A DNA stretch of 64,000 bases from Agapetus fuscipes (GCA_951799405.1 OX637337.1:3286001-3350000), one strand, 5' to 3'. Positions 42,601 through 48,619 are shown, numbered from the stretch's first letter. Translations and numbers: made by a program. Notes: generated by a model not told the origin, from the letters alone.

Positions 42601-43737
42601 CCAATTCACAGGCGGAGTCCATCCTATGCACATGAACAAGTGATGCTTGCCTGCCGAGGCAAAATAGAATCCGCACGTGAATTTACATAGAAAAATTGTG
42701 TCGTCATCTGGCCGGGTTGCTAGGCAAACATTTTTTTTTGTTATTGGGTGCTTAGGACAGAAGTCTCATACAGCACTGACGTTTGTTTGCCAAAAAAAAA
42801 AGTTCCAAGTGAAAAAATGTTCTGATTTCAAATTTTTCCCATAGTCCACCCATACTGTAAAAAAATATTTACCTTGCCAATGTCACCCCTGTTTCAGTGA
42901 AGGTCGACAAGAGTTGCATGTTCATTTGAGATTGGGTTTTTCTGTTGTAAGTCCACATGCGACATGTGTAAGCGCGAATTATATATGTCTGCTTTTGGGA
43001 TTGTATTTAATATTAATCTTAAATGTAATATATCTCTGTAACTTAGATTATAGATTATACTTTAATAAAGGTAGGAGTGAAATATGTATTTACTTATATT
43101 CAGCAACTGGAAGCTCAGCTTGTGTCTTCCGAAGGCTTTTGAGTTTTTGAAATTTCTCTTTATTTTTAAAATCCAAATAAAGTAAGACAATGTCAATAAA
43201 TTGTTTGACAATTTTATCGGTGAGGCGATCTTTTCTCCTGTCATATTCTCTATCATAAGGTGGAATCCGAGCACAAATCTGTTCTAAAGATGTTCTTAAT
43301 TTGAAATTTACACAGTGAAGTTTGCTGTAAGTGACAGGCAAACCAACCTCATTTGTTTCTTGTTCCAATTTCAAATCAGACAGTATTGGTTTGTTATTTT
43401 TCTTCAACAGCGCTTCGTATTTAATAACAAACTTCCAGAAATCATCTAAATCTTGAATAATACGATGATTTTCAGTCCCGAAGAATAGGATTTTATTTAA
43501 ATCAGCTTTGAAATCTCTGTAGCTAAATTCAGATGAATATTTGTCGCCTTGCTCGTCTTTTGGTTTTCTATCAAAAGAAGTTGAAGGCATTGAATCTTCG
43601 CGATATTTTTCTTCTTTTATGTAGTCTTTTTCACTTCTTTCTGAAGGACTTTGTCTACGATGTTTATGTTTTCTACGTTCTTCACTTCTAGATCGACTTC
43701 TTTTTCGTTCACGGTGGCTTTTATGTCTGCTTGACAT
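18347..43737 (-). CDS. DHX34: DHX34-type DEAH-box RNA helicase, complete 19-exon gene (1222 aa)
   Basis: The product is an ATP-dependent 3'-5' RNA helicase of the DEAH/RHA family. Vertebrate DHX34 acts in nonsense-mediated decay with UPF1, SMG1 and the RUVBL1/2 ATPases. Coding exons (minus strand): 43737-43094, 42459-42341, 41196-41030, 38857-38651, 37457-37325, 36485-36337, 35796-35689, 34941-34836, 33354-33149, 32649-32455, 31009-30773, 30205-30108, 29293-29128, 27838-27722, 27118-26940, 21165-21055, 20503-20382, 19831-19537, 18656-18347. Every junction is in phase. Motifs: [10 protein letters not shown] (232-240), Ia CTQPRRIA (from 256), II DEIH (326-329), III SAT (358-360), [14 protein letters not shown] (488-500), [12 protein letters not shown] (536-545). 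The C-terminus has two CX2C...HX3-4C fingers. The N-terminus is RS/KR-rich, suggesting nuclear entry. Length is slightly above human DHX34 (~1143 aa). No key helicase residue is missing, so the gene looks functional. Confidence 0.95.
18790..19118 (-). pseudogene. CR1/L2-like LINE RT-tail fragment
   Basis: [20 protein letters not shown] then [12 protein letters not shown] resembles the LxYKxLHGLAPxYL tail of CR1/L2 proteins. Shifted frames continue to 18790. It is broken by frameshifts. Confidence 0.6.
19080..19512 (+). repeat. Composite LINE 3'-end fragments
   Basis: [16 protein letters not shown] DNA at 19098-19165 (GGAGACACATCTGCCCAGTT) matches 34735-34800. 19398-19460 encodes [14 protein letters not shown], similar to the [13 protein letters not shown] end of the RTE LINE. 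The stretch 19180-19380 between them (GGATGTATGTATGTTTGTCC) is a motif common near insect Helitron- or LINE-related repeats. Its class is unresolved. Confidence 0.45.
19537..19831 (-). CDS. DHX34: DHX34 exon 18
   Basis: It encodes residues 1022-1119. A low-complexity Ser/Lys linker is followed by [20 protein letters not shown] and [12 protein letters not shown], in the DHX34-specific C-terminal region. Acceptor TTTTCAG, donor AG|GTAAAT. Confidence 0.94.
20060..20215 (+). repeat. RTE 3'-tail repeat fragment
   Basis: ATAAGGCTGACCACCCATAC, GGTTCACTTGTGACAATTTC and GTTCATTTGAGGTTTG are in forward orientation. It is truncated before the CTTAGATTA end. Confidence 0.65.
20382..20503 (-). CDS. DHX34: DHX34 exon 17
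   Basis: It encodes residues 981-1021: [19 protein letters not shown] then [15 protein letters not shown]. It closes the OB-like domain. Donor G|GTATGT. Confidence 0.93.
20657..20901 (-). repeat. RTE 3'-tail repeat
   Basis: A well-preserved reverse copy from AATCTAAGTAACACAGAG to ACCAATAAGTCAAGG. It is preceded at 20600-20640 by a GCTTTTTTATCTGCCGACAT block resembling Penelope-like ends. Confidence 0.8.
21055..21165 (-). CDS. DHX34: DHX34 exon 16
   Basis: It encodes residues 944-980: [20 protein letters not shown] and [15 protein letters not shown]. This corresponds to human DHX34 LLETNKPYLVNCVRIPALQ. Donor AG|GTAAAA. Confidence 0.94.
21318..21420. repeat. Palindromic element end (GACCGTGCTGCGCACGGT)
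   Basis: CTAGCAGACTGACCGTGCTG then CGCACGGTTGTCTGCTAGGC forms an imperfect hairpin next to an RTE tail end. It may be the terminus of a further mobile element. Not classified. Confidence 0.4.
22949..23257 (-). repeat. 3' LTR of the gag-only element
   Basis: Matches 24774-25078 with the same TGATAC...GTATCA ends. The high identity indicates a recent insertion. Confidence 0.9.
23295..24758 (-). CDS. Gag-like capsid protein of LTR retrotransposon (487 aa)
   Basis: A single intact frame starts at ATG 24758, 16 bases after the 5' LTR, and stops at 23295. Residues ~55-180 look like a Ty3/gypsy-type capsid: [49 protein letters not shown] basic Gln/Arg-rich stretch follows. At 257-273 there is a remnant zinc knuckle, [16 protein letters not shown], in which the two leading Cys positions are Tyr259 and Tyr262. 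The C-terminal third is acidic, then basic ([10 protein letters not shown]). It is GC-rich relative to the surrounding intron. No frameshift is visible. It may still form particles, but RNA binding through the knuckle is doubtful. Confidence 0.85.
   Translation of the reverse strand: MGPSHLESDNPSTGGLTCGAQQRTRSKTMKTARPCDDLMEQGASVNEYRTPVARLPMPFSGKPEEDPGLFLESALAYFKENATPESEWVMWAMDWLQGEAAAWMAELPVTDWLEVECALKGRFNSKSRRERGHFLYLYGRQEPGEEAMGFILRKRALAKRFCSTHSEQEVIQHTMDLLLSQCQARLQSASASWSKLLAAAAGCESRGSIGSHQQEGRRQGDWQPAAYHHQTERQSPGQKKRPMAWQPRPGSEQETARTYWHYSGPHLDRSCPDREGKPSQPESSQDEGEPEHASVSMLRNAEVPEDTLRAVEESQRVEETLAPEVSEFSHFCPGQNGSHAEPEADALPRDMEDDPLERELYFERESHPQVCEVEDSTFDTSKRDLKPVSMEVQSGRQLVLENSGSKRNRSHGMARKQPPRTSRDVHPDQLRLPPDKQEEDPIEQYTRPPDTTPRLQRAPPLHEHRKRRKRMKEPWPGVKILWQGLRA
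24774..25078 (-). repeat. 5' LTR of the gag-only element
   Basis: Direct repeat of 22949-23257. About 265 bp appear identical; the differences cluster in the last ~40 bp on the gag side. Confidence 0.9.
26385..26612 (-). repeat. RTE 3'-tail repeat
   Basis: A reverse copy with all main blocks (CATGCCGCATGTGGACCTAC, CTTGCCGACCTTCCCTGAAA, CAGTATGGGTGGTCAG). It abuts the SINE-2 fragment at 26612. Confidence 0.8.
26612..26795 (+). repeat. tRNA-SINE-2 body fragment
   Basis: GCCTTCACAAG, CCCCACTTCAAGTAGTGATT and GGCGTAAGGCCGGC match the SINE-2 body. It lacks the tRNA head. Confidence 0.65.
26940..27118 (-). CDS. DHX34: DHX34 exon 15
   Basis: It encodes residues 885-943: [19 protein letters not shown] to [13 protein letters not shown]. 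Donor CT|GTAAGT. The next intron is 5.8 kb and holds the tandem array and the LTR element. Confidence 0.94.
27193..27466 (+). mobile_element. tRNA-SINE-1 copy (plus)
   Basis: The head GGTCCGTAGTCTAGTGGC and B box GGTTCGAGTTCC are followed by the whole body to CACAAAAACAGCGCTTACCA. It meets the opposite-strand copy at 27466 tail to tail. Confidence 0.85.
27466..27690 (-). mobile_element. tRNA-SINE-1 copy (minus)
   Basis: Reverse copy whose head is at 27625-27690 (B box GGTTCGAATCCC). With 27193-27466 it forms a ~225-bp inverted repeat inside DHX34 intron 14. Confidence 0.85.
27722..27838 (-). CDS. DHX34: DHX34 exon 14
   Basis: It encodes residues 846-884: [20 protein letters not shown] then VPDEFNHCK, the start of the OB-like region. 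Acceptor TTTTCAG, donor AAA|GTATGC. Confidence 0.94.
28130..28205 (+). repeat. tRNA-SINE-2 fragment
   Basis: AAGTGGTTGGTGTAAGGC then CTCTTACTTGTGAAAATAA only. Confidence 0.45.
28215..28390 (-). pseudogene. Second RTE-like LINE family, 3' fragment
   Basis: The reverse strand carries AGTTACAGTTGAAG-type tail and codons for [18 protein letters not shown] sequence, parallel to 29780-29935 and 47760-48070. It is heavily diverged. Confidence 0.5.
28686..29100. repeat. Foldback region with AATTCACCAACC repeat
   Basis: GACTGCTCCAAGGAAGA at 28689 and TCTTCCTTGGAGCAGTC at 28911 are inverted. A copy of the TAGGTTGGTGAATTGCATTC repeat fills 28928-29100. Confidence 0.5.
29128..29293 (-). CDS. DHX34: DHX34 exon 13
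   Basis: It encodes residues 790-845: a lysine-rich stretch DTKKRKKLK, then [19 protein letters not shown], which matches the DHX34-specific region before the OB-like fold. Donor CAG|GTATGT. Confidence 0.94.
29378..29607. mobile_element. hAT-type MITE copy 1 (TSD TCAGGTAT)
   Basis: TIRs CAGTGGTGAAGGGTGCCATA...; perfect 8-bp duplications TCAGGTAT at 29370-29377 and 29608-29615. Homologous to 50373-50605, 53167-53382 and 56085-56319. Confidence 0.88.
29690..29935 (+). pseudogene. Second RTE-like LINE family, 3' end
   Basis: 29780-29880 encodes [24 protein letters not shown] residues, parallel to the IANEWNIQSHNKRRACMKKV block of the main LINE. It ends AGAATGGCGACAGAGTTACA, the same tail as 48035-48070. 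Confidence 0.6.
30108..30205 (-). CDS. DHX34: DHX34 exon 12
   Basis: It encodes residues 758-789, [20 protein letters not shown] to LKQLKDLR, a predicted coiled segment. Acceptor TTGTAG, donor AG|GTAAAT. Confidence 0.92.
30318..30735 (-). mobile_element. RTE LINE 3' end (tail plus last codons)
   Basis: The tail repeat is at 30318-30555. 30650-30735 keeps the reverse complement of the LINE C-terminal codons ([24 protein letters not shown]) with breaks. The copy ends 35 bases from DHX34 exon 11. Confidence 0.75.
30773..31009 (-). CDS. DHX34: DHX34 exon 11
   Basis: It encodes residues 679-757: [17 protein letters not shown], then [15 protein letters not shown] and [10 protein letters not shown] Ser/Arg-rich low-complexity loop lies between the conserved blocks. 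Acceptor TTTTCAG, donor CAG|GTAATG. Confidence 0.95.
31026..31425. mobile_element. Possible solo LTR
   Basis: The stretch starts TGTTACGATTTTAGG, ends near CCTTACA, and contains a TATA-like CTTTTTATACTC. Ends are only partly inverted and no clear duplication is seen. Weak. Confidence 0.25.
31600..31990 (+). pseudogene. CR1/L2-like LINE RT-tail fragment
   Basis: [20 protein letters not shown] then [21 protein letters not shown] matches the GDRAFxxAAPRxWNxLP tail, with Trp replaced by TAG. The upstream part (GTTGCCGTGGTCTAT) resembles 36545-36575. Confidence 0.65.
32032..32272 (-). repeat. RTE 3'-tail repeat
   Basis: A nearly consensus reverse copy from AATCTTAGTTGCAAAGATAT to ACCTATAAGTCAAG, 183 bases from DHX34 exon 10. 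Confidence 0.82.
32455..32649 (-). CDS. DHX34: DHX34 exon 10
   Basis: It encodes residues 614-678: [20 protein letters not shown] and [16 protein letters not shown], the winged-helix/ratchet-like region typical of DEAH helicases. Donor ATG|GTCAGT. Confidence 0.95.
32908..33103 (-). repeat. RTE 3'-tail repeat, truncated
   Basis: Starts TAATCTAATCTAAGTTGCAA and stops at TTGGCAAAGTGAA. It is preceded by a small hairpin (GCAGATTTTTTATCTGC) at 32860-32900. Confidence 0.78.
33149..33354 (-). CDS. DHX34: DHX34 exon 9
   Basis: It encodes residues 545-613: [30 protein letters not shown] and [11 protein letters not shown], the link to the winged-helix domain. Donor CAT|GTAAGA. Confidence 0.94.
33405..33640 (-). 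repeat. RTE 3'-tail repeat
   Basis: Reverse copy, 51 bases upstream of DHX34 exon 9 in gene sense. Confidence 0.8.
33653..33975. mobile_element. piggyBac-type MITE (TTAA flanks)
   Basis: TTAA at 33653-33656 and 33972-33975 border short inverted ends (CCTTTTGACTGC / CCCTTTCGCTTC). It is 315 bp with no ORF. Confidence 0.55.
33990..34065 (+). pseudogene. RTE-like LINE C-terminal codons
   Basis: Encodes [20 protein letters not shown], homologous to GRPRKVWMDQISEIANEWNI of the LINE at 7881-8957. Confidence 0.6.
34083..34368 (+). mobile_element. tRNA-SINE-2 copy
   Basis: Head GATAGCTCAGTTGGTAGAAT, B box GGTTCGATTTCC, and body with GAAGTGGTTGGCGTATGGCC. The 3' end is lost. Inside DHX34 intron 8. 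Confidence 0.8.
34478..34555. repeat. Inverted repeat AGGGACGAAACGGCTATT
   Basis: AGGGACGAAACGGCTATT at 34478 pairs with AATAGCCGTTTCGTCCCT near 34535. A third partial copy lies at 34418. Probably a MITE remnant. Confidence 0.5.
34680..34820 (+). repeat. LINE 3'-end fragment
   Basis: AGCGGAGACACATCTGTGAA then CACTAGCGGAATGGTGGCTG matches 19098-19165. Confidence 0.5.
34836..34941 (-). CDS. DHX34: DHX34 exon 8 (motif VI)
   Basis: It encodes residues 510-544, VKEMSYDP to [12 protein letters not shown], which carries the arginine finger. The acceptor TATTCAAG is unusual, with A rather than C before AG. Donor G|GTTAGA. Confidence 0.93.
34998..35265 (+). repeat. RTE 3'-tail repeat with internal partial duplication
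   Basis: Forward copy ending CTTTGCAATTTAGATTTAGA. GTGTCTGCTGGT occurs twice (35152 and 35188), a local duplication. Confidence 0.78.
35280..35430. repeat. Degenerate Penelope-like end fragment
   Basis: GACGTTTTATCGG, ATCAACATCTTCAGAAGATG and, inverted, CTCCTGAAGATGTTGG resemble the palindromic ends at 12299-12485. Weak. Confidence 0.35.
35689..35796 (-). CDS. DHX34: DHX34 exon 7 (motif V)
   Basis: It encodes residues 474-509: [20 protein letters not shown] then VIDSGK. It is 36 codons in phase 0, acceptor TTCCAG, donor AAA|GTATGT. Confidence 0.95.
35951..36267 (+). mobile_element. tRNA-SINE-2 copy, full length
   Basis: GGTCGATAGCTCAGTTGGTA, B box GGTTCGAATCCC, body, and the tail GTGTAGCTTAGTTGCG. 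Lies between DHX34 exons 6 and 7. Confidence 0.85.
36337..36485 (-). CDS. DHX34: DHX34 exon 6 (motif IV region)
   Basis: It encodes residues 424-473 with [13 protein letters not shown] and [15 protein letters not shown] of the second RecA domain. Acceptor TTTCAG, donor AAG|GTCAGT. Confidence 0.95.
36829..37065 (+). repeat. RTE 3'-tail repeat
   Basis: Forward copy TTGACTTATAGGTTGGTACG to GCAACTTAGATTATAG, with a 15-base deletion after GCGCGAAC. Confidence 0.82.
37325..37457 (-). CDS. DHX34: DHX34 exon 5
   Basis: It encodes residues 380-423, starting [12 protein letters not shown] and containing [11 protein letters not shown], the start of the second RecA-like domain. Donor A|GTAAGA. Confidence 0.94.
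37718..38344 (+). mobile_element. Two tandem LTR-like segments
   Basis: TGTTACGAATATGTG at 37718 and TGTTACAAATGTGTG at 37971 start two related ~130-bp blocks (TTGTATTTGTTCGATGGTG in both). The first has a TATA-like CTATAAATAGAG at 37891. The second ends near CATAACA (38344) after AATAAA signals. No coding region. Probably LTR remnants. Confidence 0.35.
38651..38857 (-). CDS. DHX34: DHX34 exon 4 (DEIH and SAT motifs)
   Basis: It encodes residues 311-379 in phase 0, with [16 protein letters not shown] (motif II) and [12 protein letters not shown] (motif III). Acceptor ATTACAG, donor GAG|GTAACT. Confidence 0.95.
38886..39840. mobile_element. pogo-like DNA element (955 bp, TA duplication)
   Basis: TIRs GGGTAGGGTGGGGCAAAGAT at both ends, flanked by TA. 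GGGGCAAA...TCCGC motifs recur inside in both orientations, with a near-perfect palindrome around CCGCGCGCGG at 39412-39451. It interrupts the GC-AG intron of DHX34. It has the same design as 13260-14615 but a different sequence. Confidence 0.75.
39158..39493 (-). pseudogene. Probable transposase C-terminal remnant
   Basis: An open frame of 111 codons inside the TIR element. The last ~70 residues ([31 protein letters not shown]) look protein-like. Upstream residues are TIR-type repeat. I cannot name a domain. Confidence 0.4.
39926..40230 (+). pseudogene. LINE reverse-transcriptase C-terminal fragment
   Basis: [36 protein letters not shown] and [13 protein letters not shown] match the post-RT region of non-LTR elements. 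Stops occur after 40174. Confidence 0.6.
40340..40836. mobile_element. hAT-like element (497 bp, 8-bp duplication with one mismatch)
   Basis: Ends CAGTCCCGGATTAAG and, inverted, CAGGCCCGTATTAAG. Flanks GGTGCATT (40332-40339) and GGTACATT (40837-40844). No transposase frame. Confidence 0.65.
41030..41196 (-). CDS. DHX34: DHX34 exon 3 (motif Ia; GC donor)
   Basis: It encodes residues 255-310, from [17 protein letters not shown] to [10 protein letters not shown]. The alternative GT six codons upstream (41046) would drop the conserved GLLLRQ and break the frame. The true donor is therefore CAG|GCAAGT, a GC-AG intron. Confidence 0.92.
41240..41512 (+). pseudogene. LINE protein C-terminal fragment with frameshift
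   Basis: [20 protein letters not shown], then after a frameshift [20 protein letters not shown] and [16 protein letters not shown]. This is the familiar GHVxR...RPxxRWxD...AxDRxxWR ending of non-LTR retrotransposons. Confidence 0.65.
41855..42182 (-). mobile_element. tRNA-SINE-2 copy, full length
   Basis: Reverse copy. The head lies at 42105-42182 (GGTCCTGTCAATAGCTCAG; B box GGTTTGAATCCC) and the tail CGCAACTAAGCTACACATAT at 41859. In DHX34 intron 2. Confidence 0.85.
42341..42459 (-). CDS. DHX34: DHX34 exon 2 (Walker A)
   Basis: It encodes residues 215-254 with motif [10 protein letters not shown], the ATP phosphate-binding loop. Acceptor TTTTCAG, donor G|GTAAGA. Confidence 0.95.
42843..43058 (+). 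repeat. RTE 3'-tail repeat
   Basis: Forward copy CCACCCATACTGTAAAA to GTAACTTAGATTATAG, in DHX34 intron 1, 36 bases from exon 1. Confidence 0.8.
43094..43737 (-). CDS. DHX34: DHX34 exon 1 (RS-rich N-terminus)
   Basis: ATG at 43737 starts residues 1-214. The first ~40 residues are Arg/Ser/Lys-rich ([15 protein letters not shown]), like an RS domain or nuclear signal. They are followed by the DHX34 N-terminal helical region, which contains DLDDFWKFV and ends LPVAEYK. The donor is AA|GTAAAT. Confidence 0.93.
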
Positions 43738-43739
43738 TT

Positions 43740-46055
43740 TGAGAAGAAATATTCACCTATATAATATTAAAAATAATATGTTTCTCCTACATATACATCA
43801 AACACTCTTAATTAAATATTATCAAATCTAATGCAACCAGAAGTTTGATTATTTATTTTGATTTTTGACAGCTCTTTCTGAAACGTGTTAGGTTATGTAC
43901 TGTGAAATGTTTATTATTCCCTATTTTAAGGGATTGTTTGTACGTCACTATGAAAAAAAAATGGCTACCGAACTTTATATTTTCTTAAATTCAGCAGATT
44001 TTTTAATACAATATGTATTTTAATTTAATGTTTTGGACTTCAATATTATTATCGGAAGGCTTGAACTTTTATTTAGTTAATAGCTGTGGTTAATAGTATA
44101 CTGTATGGGGGTTTACAAAGCTTTGTACAGCATTTTTTGTGAACTGCCAAACTGTACGGAAGATGGGCGGGAAATTTAAAATTGTTGTCTATTTTGATTT
44201 TTTTGCTTTATTGATTTGCATTAGGTATTTAAATACATAAAACGCATTGAGATACCTACCAACTAAATAAATCTTTTCACCCATCGATCAATATAAAATA
44301 TATTATTTCCTTTGCTCAATGATCGATGTTTTTGCTCTTTAAAAATATTTCAGTGTGTACCTACTTACACTTCTTTTTAAAGAATAATATAATATTCCAG
44401 TCTAGTAGACTCTAGTCACGCAAATGGTGCTATATGTAACCAGCCACATAAAATTTACGTTAATACCATGGAGGTATATATCGATGGTTAATACAAAAGA
44501 AACAAAAAACCTTTATTAGATACGGTTTTTATCAACTAATGAAATAAGGTGTTGCAAATTTTTAGCCTATACCTTCTACCTATTAAAAAACCGATTCTAA
44601 TAGCCATTAAAAATAACAGAAAAAACTGAGGTAGGTAACTACATACTTAGTACAAAATTGCACTTGTAATGTCCTTGAGACGTATTTATTTTTCGCATAT
44701 CTTTCTTACATACATACAAAAGTCAATCTTCAGCATCCTGATATTATTATGTAGGTACTTATACGAAAATAGCTTGTTGTTATTTGTGAACAACTTGAGT
44801 ATAGGAATAAACAAGGCATATCCAGCACTCCAAGTATGAATCTTTACGTTAGCGTTTATCAAAAATGTATGAAAACTAAAACGCTCCATGGGTGCGCTAT
44901 TTTAGTTTCAGTATATTTTTTGGTAAAACGCTATGATTGAGTTTTAACTTTACTTGGACGGTGCAGTCTCGTTTCGTACTGCAGCTAATCAACCGGCGTT
45001 GTTTTTGTTGCGAGCGTTCGCCTCGCATCTCACAAACAACCAATCCCGACGTAATTCAGCGCGCAATTTGCCGTCCGATTGTTTTATATATCACATTGTT
45101 CAGCTTGTGTATGCGCGCACATAGCGCTGCTACTCCACAATCCCGAGTACATGCAAAACTTTAAGTTTAAAATCAAAAGTGAAAAAAAAGTATGGAAACG
45201 ATAATGACAACTCTGGTGAGCGTTTTAGTTTTCATACATTTGCTATGGTTTAGTTTTAACGTATGGGAACCACGACATCACACCAATTCGAGTTAATAGA
45301 ATCGTGACATACACAAATCACTTCTGTGATGTTTTCCCTCCGAGTAATCAGGGTATTGGTAATTTGATATTTGCTGGACATTGTCCATTCCAGACGATGA
45401 AAATGTGAACTTCGAATAGTCAGAAAAAAGTATCTGATAAGACCTAGTTACTTAAATGGTACAAAAGCCGAAATTTTCGATGAATTTAGATACTTACGGT
45501 GTTATTCTTAGACATTTTCGTCGCCCTTTGAACCCACGTTTTGCTTAATTTTGATTCTTGAACATTTCTGAAGTAGTTAGGCTTGCGTCTCGAGTTCAAC
45601 GCCCGCCTAAATCTAGCCTCCAAATGTATGCGAAGTTAGGCCAAGACAAAACCGCCTCAGAGAGGGTTTTGTGCACAGAGTATTGTAGGTTTATAGAGGG
45701 CGGTCTTAGAACAAAAAAAATGTAACCAAGTAGTATTATTTATATATGAAACGATGGGTAGCGCCAGTAACTACCCTACGTGTCTAGACAATACTAAATT
45801 ATCATCATAATATCATTCTATATTATTACTGTTCTACTCAGTTGGCGAAGTAAATAAAAACAATTGAAGATGGTAAAACATATTTTATTTAAAAAAAAAA
45901 CTTCAAATAGCACAACTTAATTACATTACAACAATTGATTATAAATTCCATTTATGTTATAAATACATTTTCTTCTTTTTTAATGTGTAATTACTTATTT
46001 TTCTATCATAATATATACATTGTGACTTGCTCAATTCAAATTTAATAATTATGTC
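43740..46055. other. AT-rich interval upstream of DHX34, nothing recognised
   Basis: Contains the presumed DHX34 promoter (just right of 43737), with no clear TATA or initiator. Weak copies of the GATTTAGTTTTCAT-type repeat lie near 44860-44900 and 45200-45250. No coding signal. Confidence 0.4.
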
Positions 46056-46059
46056 CATA

Positions 46060-46220
46060 ATCTGATGTTGAAAAGATATATCACATTTAAGATTTACACT
46101 AAATGTATTCCCACAAGAAGACACATTTCACACTTATAAAGTACAACTTTTCTAAAAAAACAGTTCTTCATTTCATACAAAAAGTACAGTCCTTCATTTC
46201 ATACAAAAAGTACAGTTCAC
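46060..46220 (-). repeat. RTE tail fragment followed by a 26-bp duplication
   Basis: 46070-46130 is a diverged tail. TTCATTTCATACAAAAAGTA is repeated in tandem at 46169 and 46195. Confidence 0.5.
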
Positions 46221-47496
46221 CCAAACTTTTTGTTTTTTCCAGTAAGTACATTACTAATCGTGAAATAGAAACGAATCCGATTACTTTAACTCCGTATTAA
46301 AACAATGAGATACACAACAACGGCGACTGGACATTGTAAATTGCCAAATCACAAAATTTAAAGAATTTTCAAAAGGGAAGCGCTCCTTGCGTAGATTGCA
46401 AAAACACAAATGGCCGCCACATGGGGACTGGCGGTATACCTCGTGACCAGACATGTGACCCAATCGAAGCTCTGATTGGTCGGAGAAACCGTGACTGTGA
46501 ATAACTACCCAAATAATGTTGCCAGGAACCAAAATATGCCCTAAGTTTCCTAGGCATGGTTTTGTGGTACAATCGATTTTGACAACTGCCGTATTTAATA
46601 TTAAATTGTAAATATTTGCTTTATTACTGTTTTGTTTTGCGATTTGTTTTTGTCATTTTGGTCACATTGACAGAATTCAGCATCTTTTTGCTAATCAATC
46701 GCTTTTTGAGGCACAAAACACAAAAAAATAAGAAAGAAAAGAAATCATTTGAAAGATTGAATCACGGCTCGCGGCAAAATTCTTCATATGACACATTTTA
46801 CAAAACTGAACTTAACTAGATAGTTTAAAATGAGTGAAGAAGATATTCAACACTCAACGAACACATATGAGACACTTTTTCCACCTGAAATAAAATATTT
46901 AGATGCATTTCGGTCGAAATCTGATTTGTTTACAAACAAAACAACCAGCCGTCCACCATTGTGACGTCTGCCCCGCGCGTCTCCGCCAGTCCGCCTGCCC
47001 GCCGCGGCCATAAATCTGTGTGGTCATCCCAAACGCATATTCCCTACATTTGTTTTATTTTTCCCGATCCACAAAAAATATACGGATTTATTTGGATAAT
47101 CAATTGTTTTCAAAGTTTTTTTAATTATAAATTGCACAACAAATTTAATAACTGATTATTTGCTTTTATTTTTCATATTTTTTTTGCGTTATTGTCAATG
47201 GTTATTGTTTTAATAATTATTTAAAAACGACTGAAAATTCCCTATTCTTTAAATAATATTTATAAAGTGACATCTCTAGAACAGATTTTTTTTTGAAATA
47301 CGACATTGAACGGACGTAATTTCAGCCGTCCAAATTTGGTCGCAGGCTCAACTGTTCCTACGTTACACTATGAACGAGAATCAATATTTCAAATTTGGTC
47401 TAGTCCGGCGTTGTACCCAGACTAAGTAGTCGCCAGTTAGGCCGATGGCGAAATATGACAAGTAAGAATAACACCGTTAGGAAGTAAGTAATAAGT

Positions 47497-48070
47497 ATGT
47501 TTAAAAAGAATGGGAAGATGACAAGGGAACTTGAGAATATGGTGTGTAAGGGAAAGCTAGTGGTCGGTGCAATAGGAAGAATAGCAAAGAACAAGCGGTT
47601 GATGATGGATCTGAGAATGGCGGTACACAACGGCATATTGTTACCGATTTTGATGTATGGAAGTGAAGCATGGACGACAGTGTATGATAGCGAAATGAGT
47701 AAAGTATGTAAGTACGGTAGAAATGAAGCATTTGAGAAGCATTATAGGAAAAACTCTGAAGGATAGAGTCTGGAATGAATGGGTAAAGAAAGAATGTAAG
47801 TTGAAAGATGATGTGAAAGTTACGGTACAAAATAATGTGATGAGATGGTTTTGGGCATGTGGAAAGAATGAATGATGATAGAATGATAAAGTAGGTATAG
47901 ATACCTACCTACAGAGGAAATTTGAAAGGAAAAAGAGATAAGGGACTAAGTACCGAGAAAAGTATGGAGTGATCAGATTGAGGAGAGCGTAAAAGAAGAA
48001 AATGCATGAAAGAGGTGGTGAATAGACATACGTCTAGCGGAATGGTGACAGAGTTACAGTTACAGTAACT
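47497..48070 (+). pseudogene. Second RTE-like LINE family, ORF and 3' end
   Basis: FKKNGKMTRELENMVCKGKL, IAKNKRLMMDLRMAVHNGIL and PILMYGSEAWT align with FEKDGRMTGEFERRVMKGRC ... LLPTLMYGSEAWT of the main LINE. Frameshifts occur after 47700. The 3' end GGAATGGTGACAGAGTTACA matches 29905-29930. Confidence 0.7.
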
Positions 48071-48153
48071 AAAACATCTGACTTGCACATACATATAAAA
48101 ACTTATACATTCGTAACAAAGCGATGTAGTGGAAAGGGAGATGCGAGCGGGTT

Positions 48154-48609
48154 GCGTGTTCCCATTCCCCGACCTAAAAGGAATCTTTACTCAGACAGCA
48201 CACGGAAGTATCATACCCTAAATCTGCCGTTATTGTTTCTTACACTTTATGGTCTTAGCAAAAAAGTGACAGTAATGAAAAAAATCAAGCATGTTTATTA
48301 ATTTTTTATCTTAATTATAAAGTTTAAACAAAATATATAACTTAAAAATTGCGACCACAAAAAAATATTTAAAAAAATACGTTTTTTTCACTTCTGTAGC
48401 TACTTTCTCGTGTGTGCTATGTTTTGGAAATATTTTTTTTCATTCTACTTATAGAACTATACATTGTCTAGTGTAGTATCGAAACCGTTTTTTTATAATG
48501 TCAATAGTTTTTGAGTAAATATGGAAAAACTGAAACTACTTGATGAATTAATTTTTTTCCGTGTGCTTGTCTGAGTAGATTCCTTTTAGGTCGTGGAATG
48601 GGAACACGC
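48154..48609. mobile_element. MULE-like element with ~55-bp TIRs and a 9-bp duplication
   Basis: Arms starting GCGTGTTCCCATTCC (48154-48207 and, inverted, 48557-48609) pair with few mismatches. GAGCGGGTT is duplicated perfectly at 48145-48153 and 48610-48618. The interior (CACTTTATGGTCTTAGCAAA ... AATATGGAAAAACTGAAACT) recurs at 57095-57430 without the TIRs. Confidence 0.8.
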
Positions 48610-48619
48610 GAGCGGGTTT

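Noticed and set aside
46940..47030. GC-rich patch as a CpG-island promoter
   Set aside because: Only ~90 bp, with no downstream coding exon visible on either strand.
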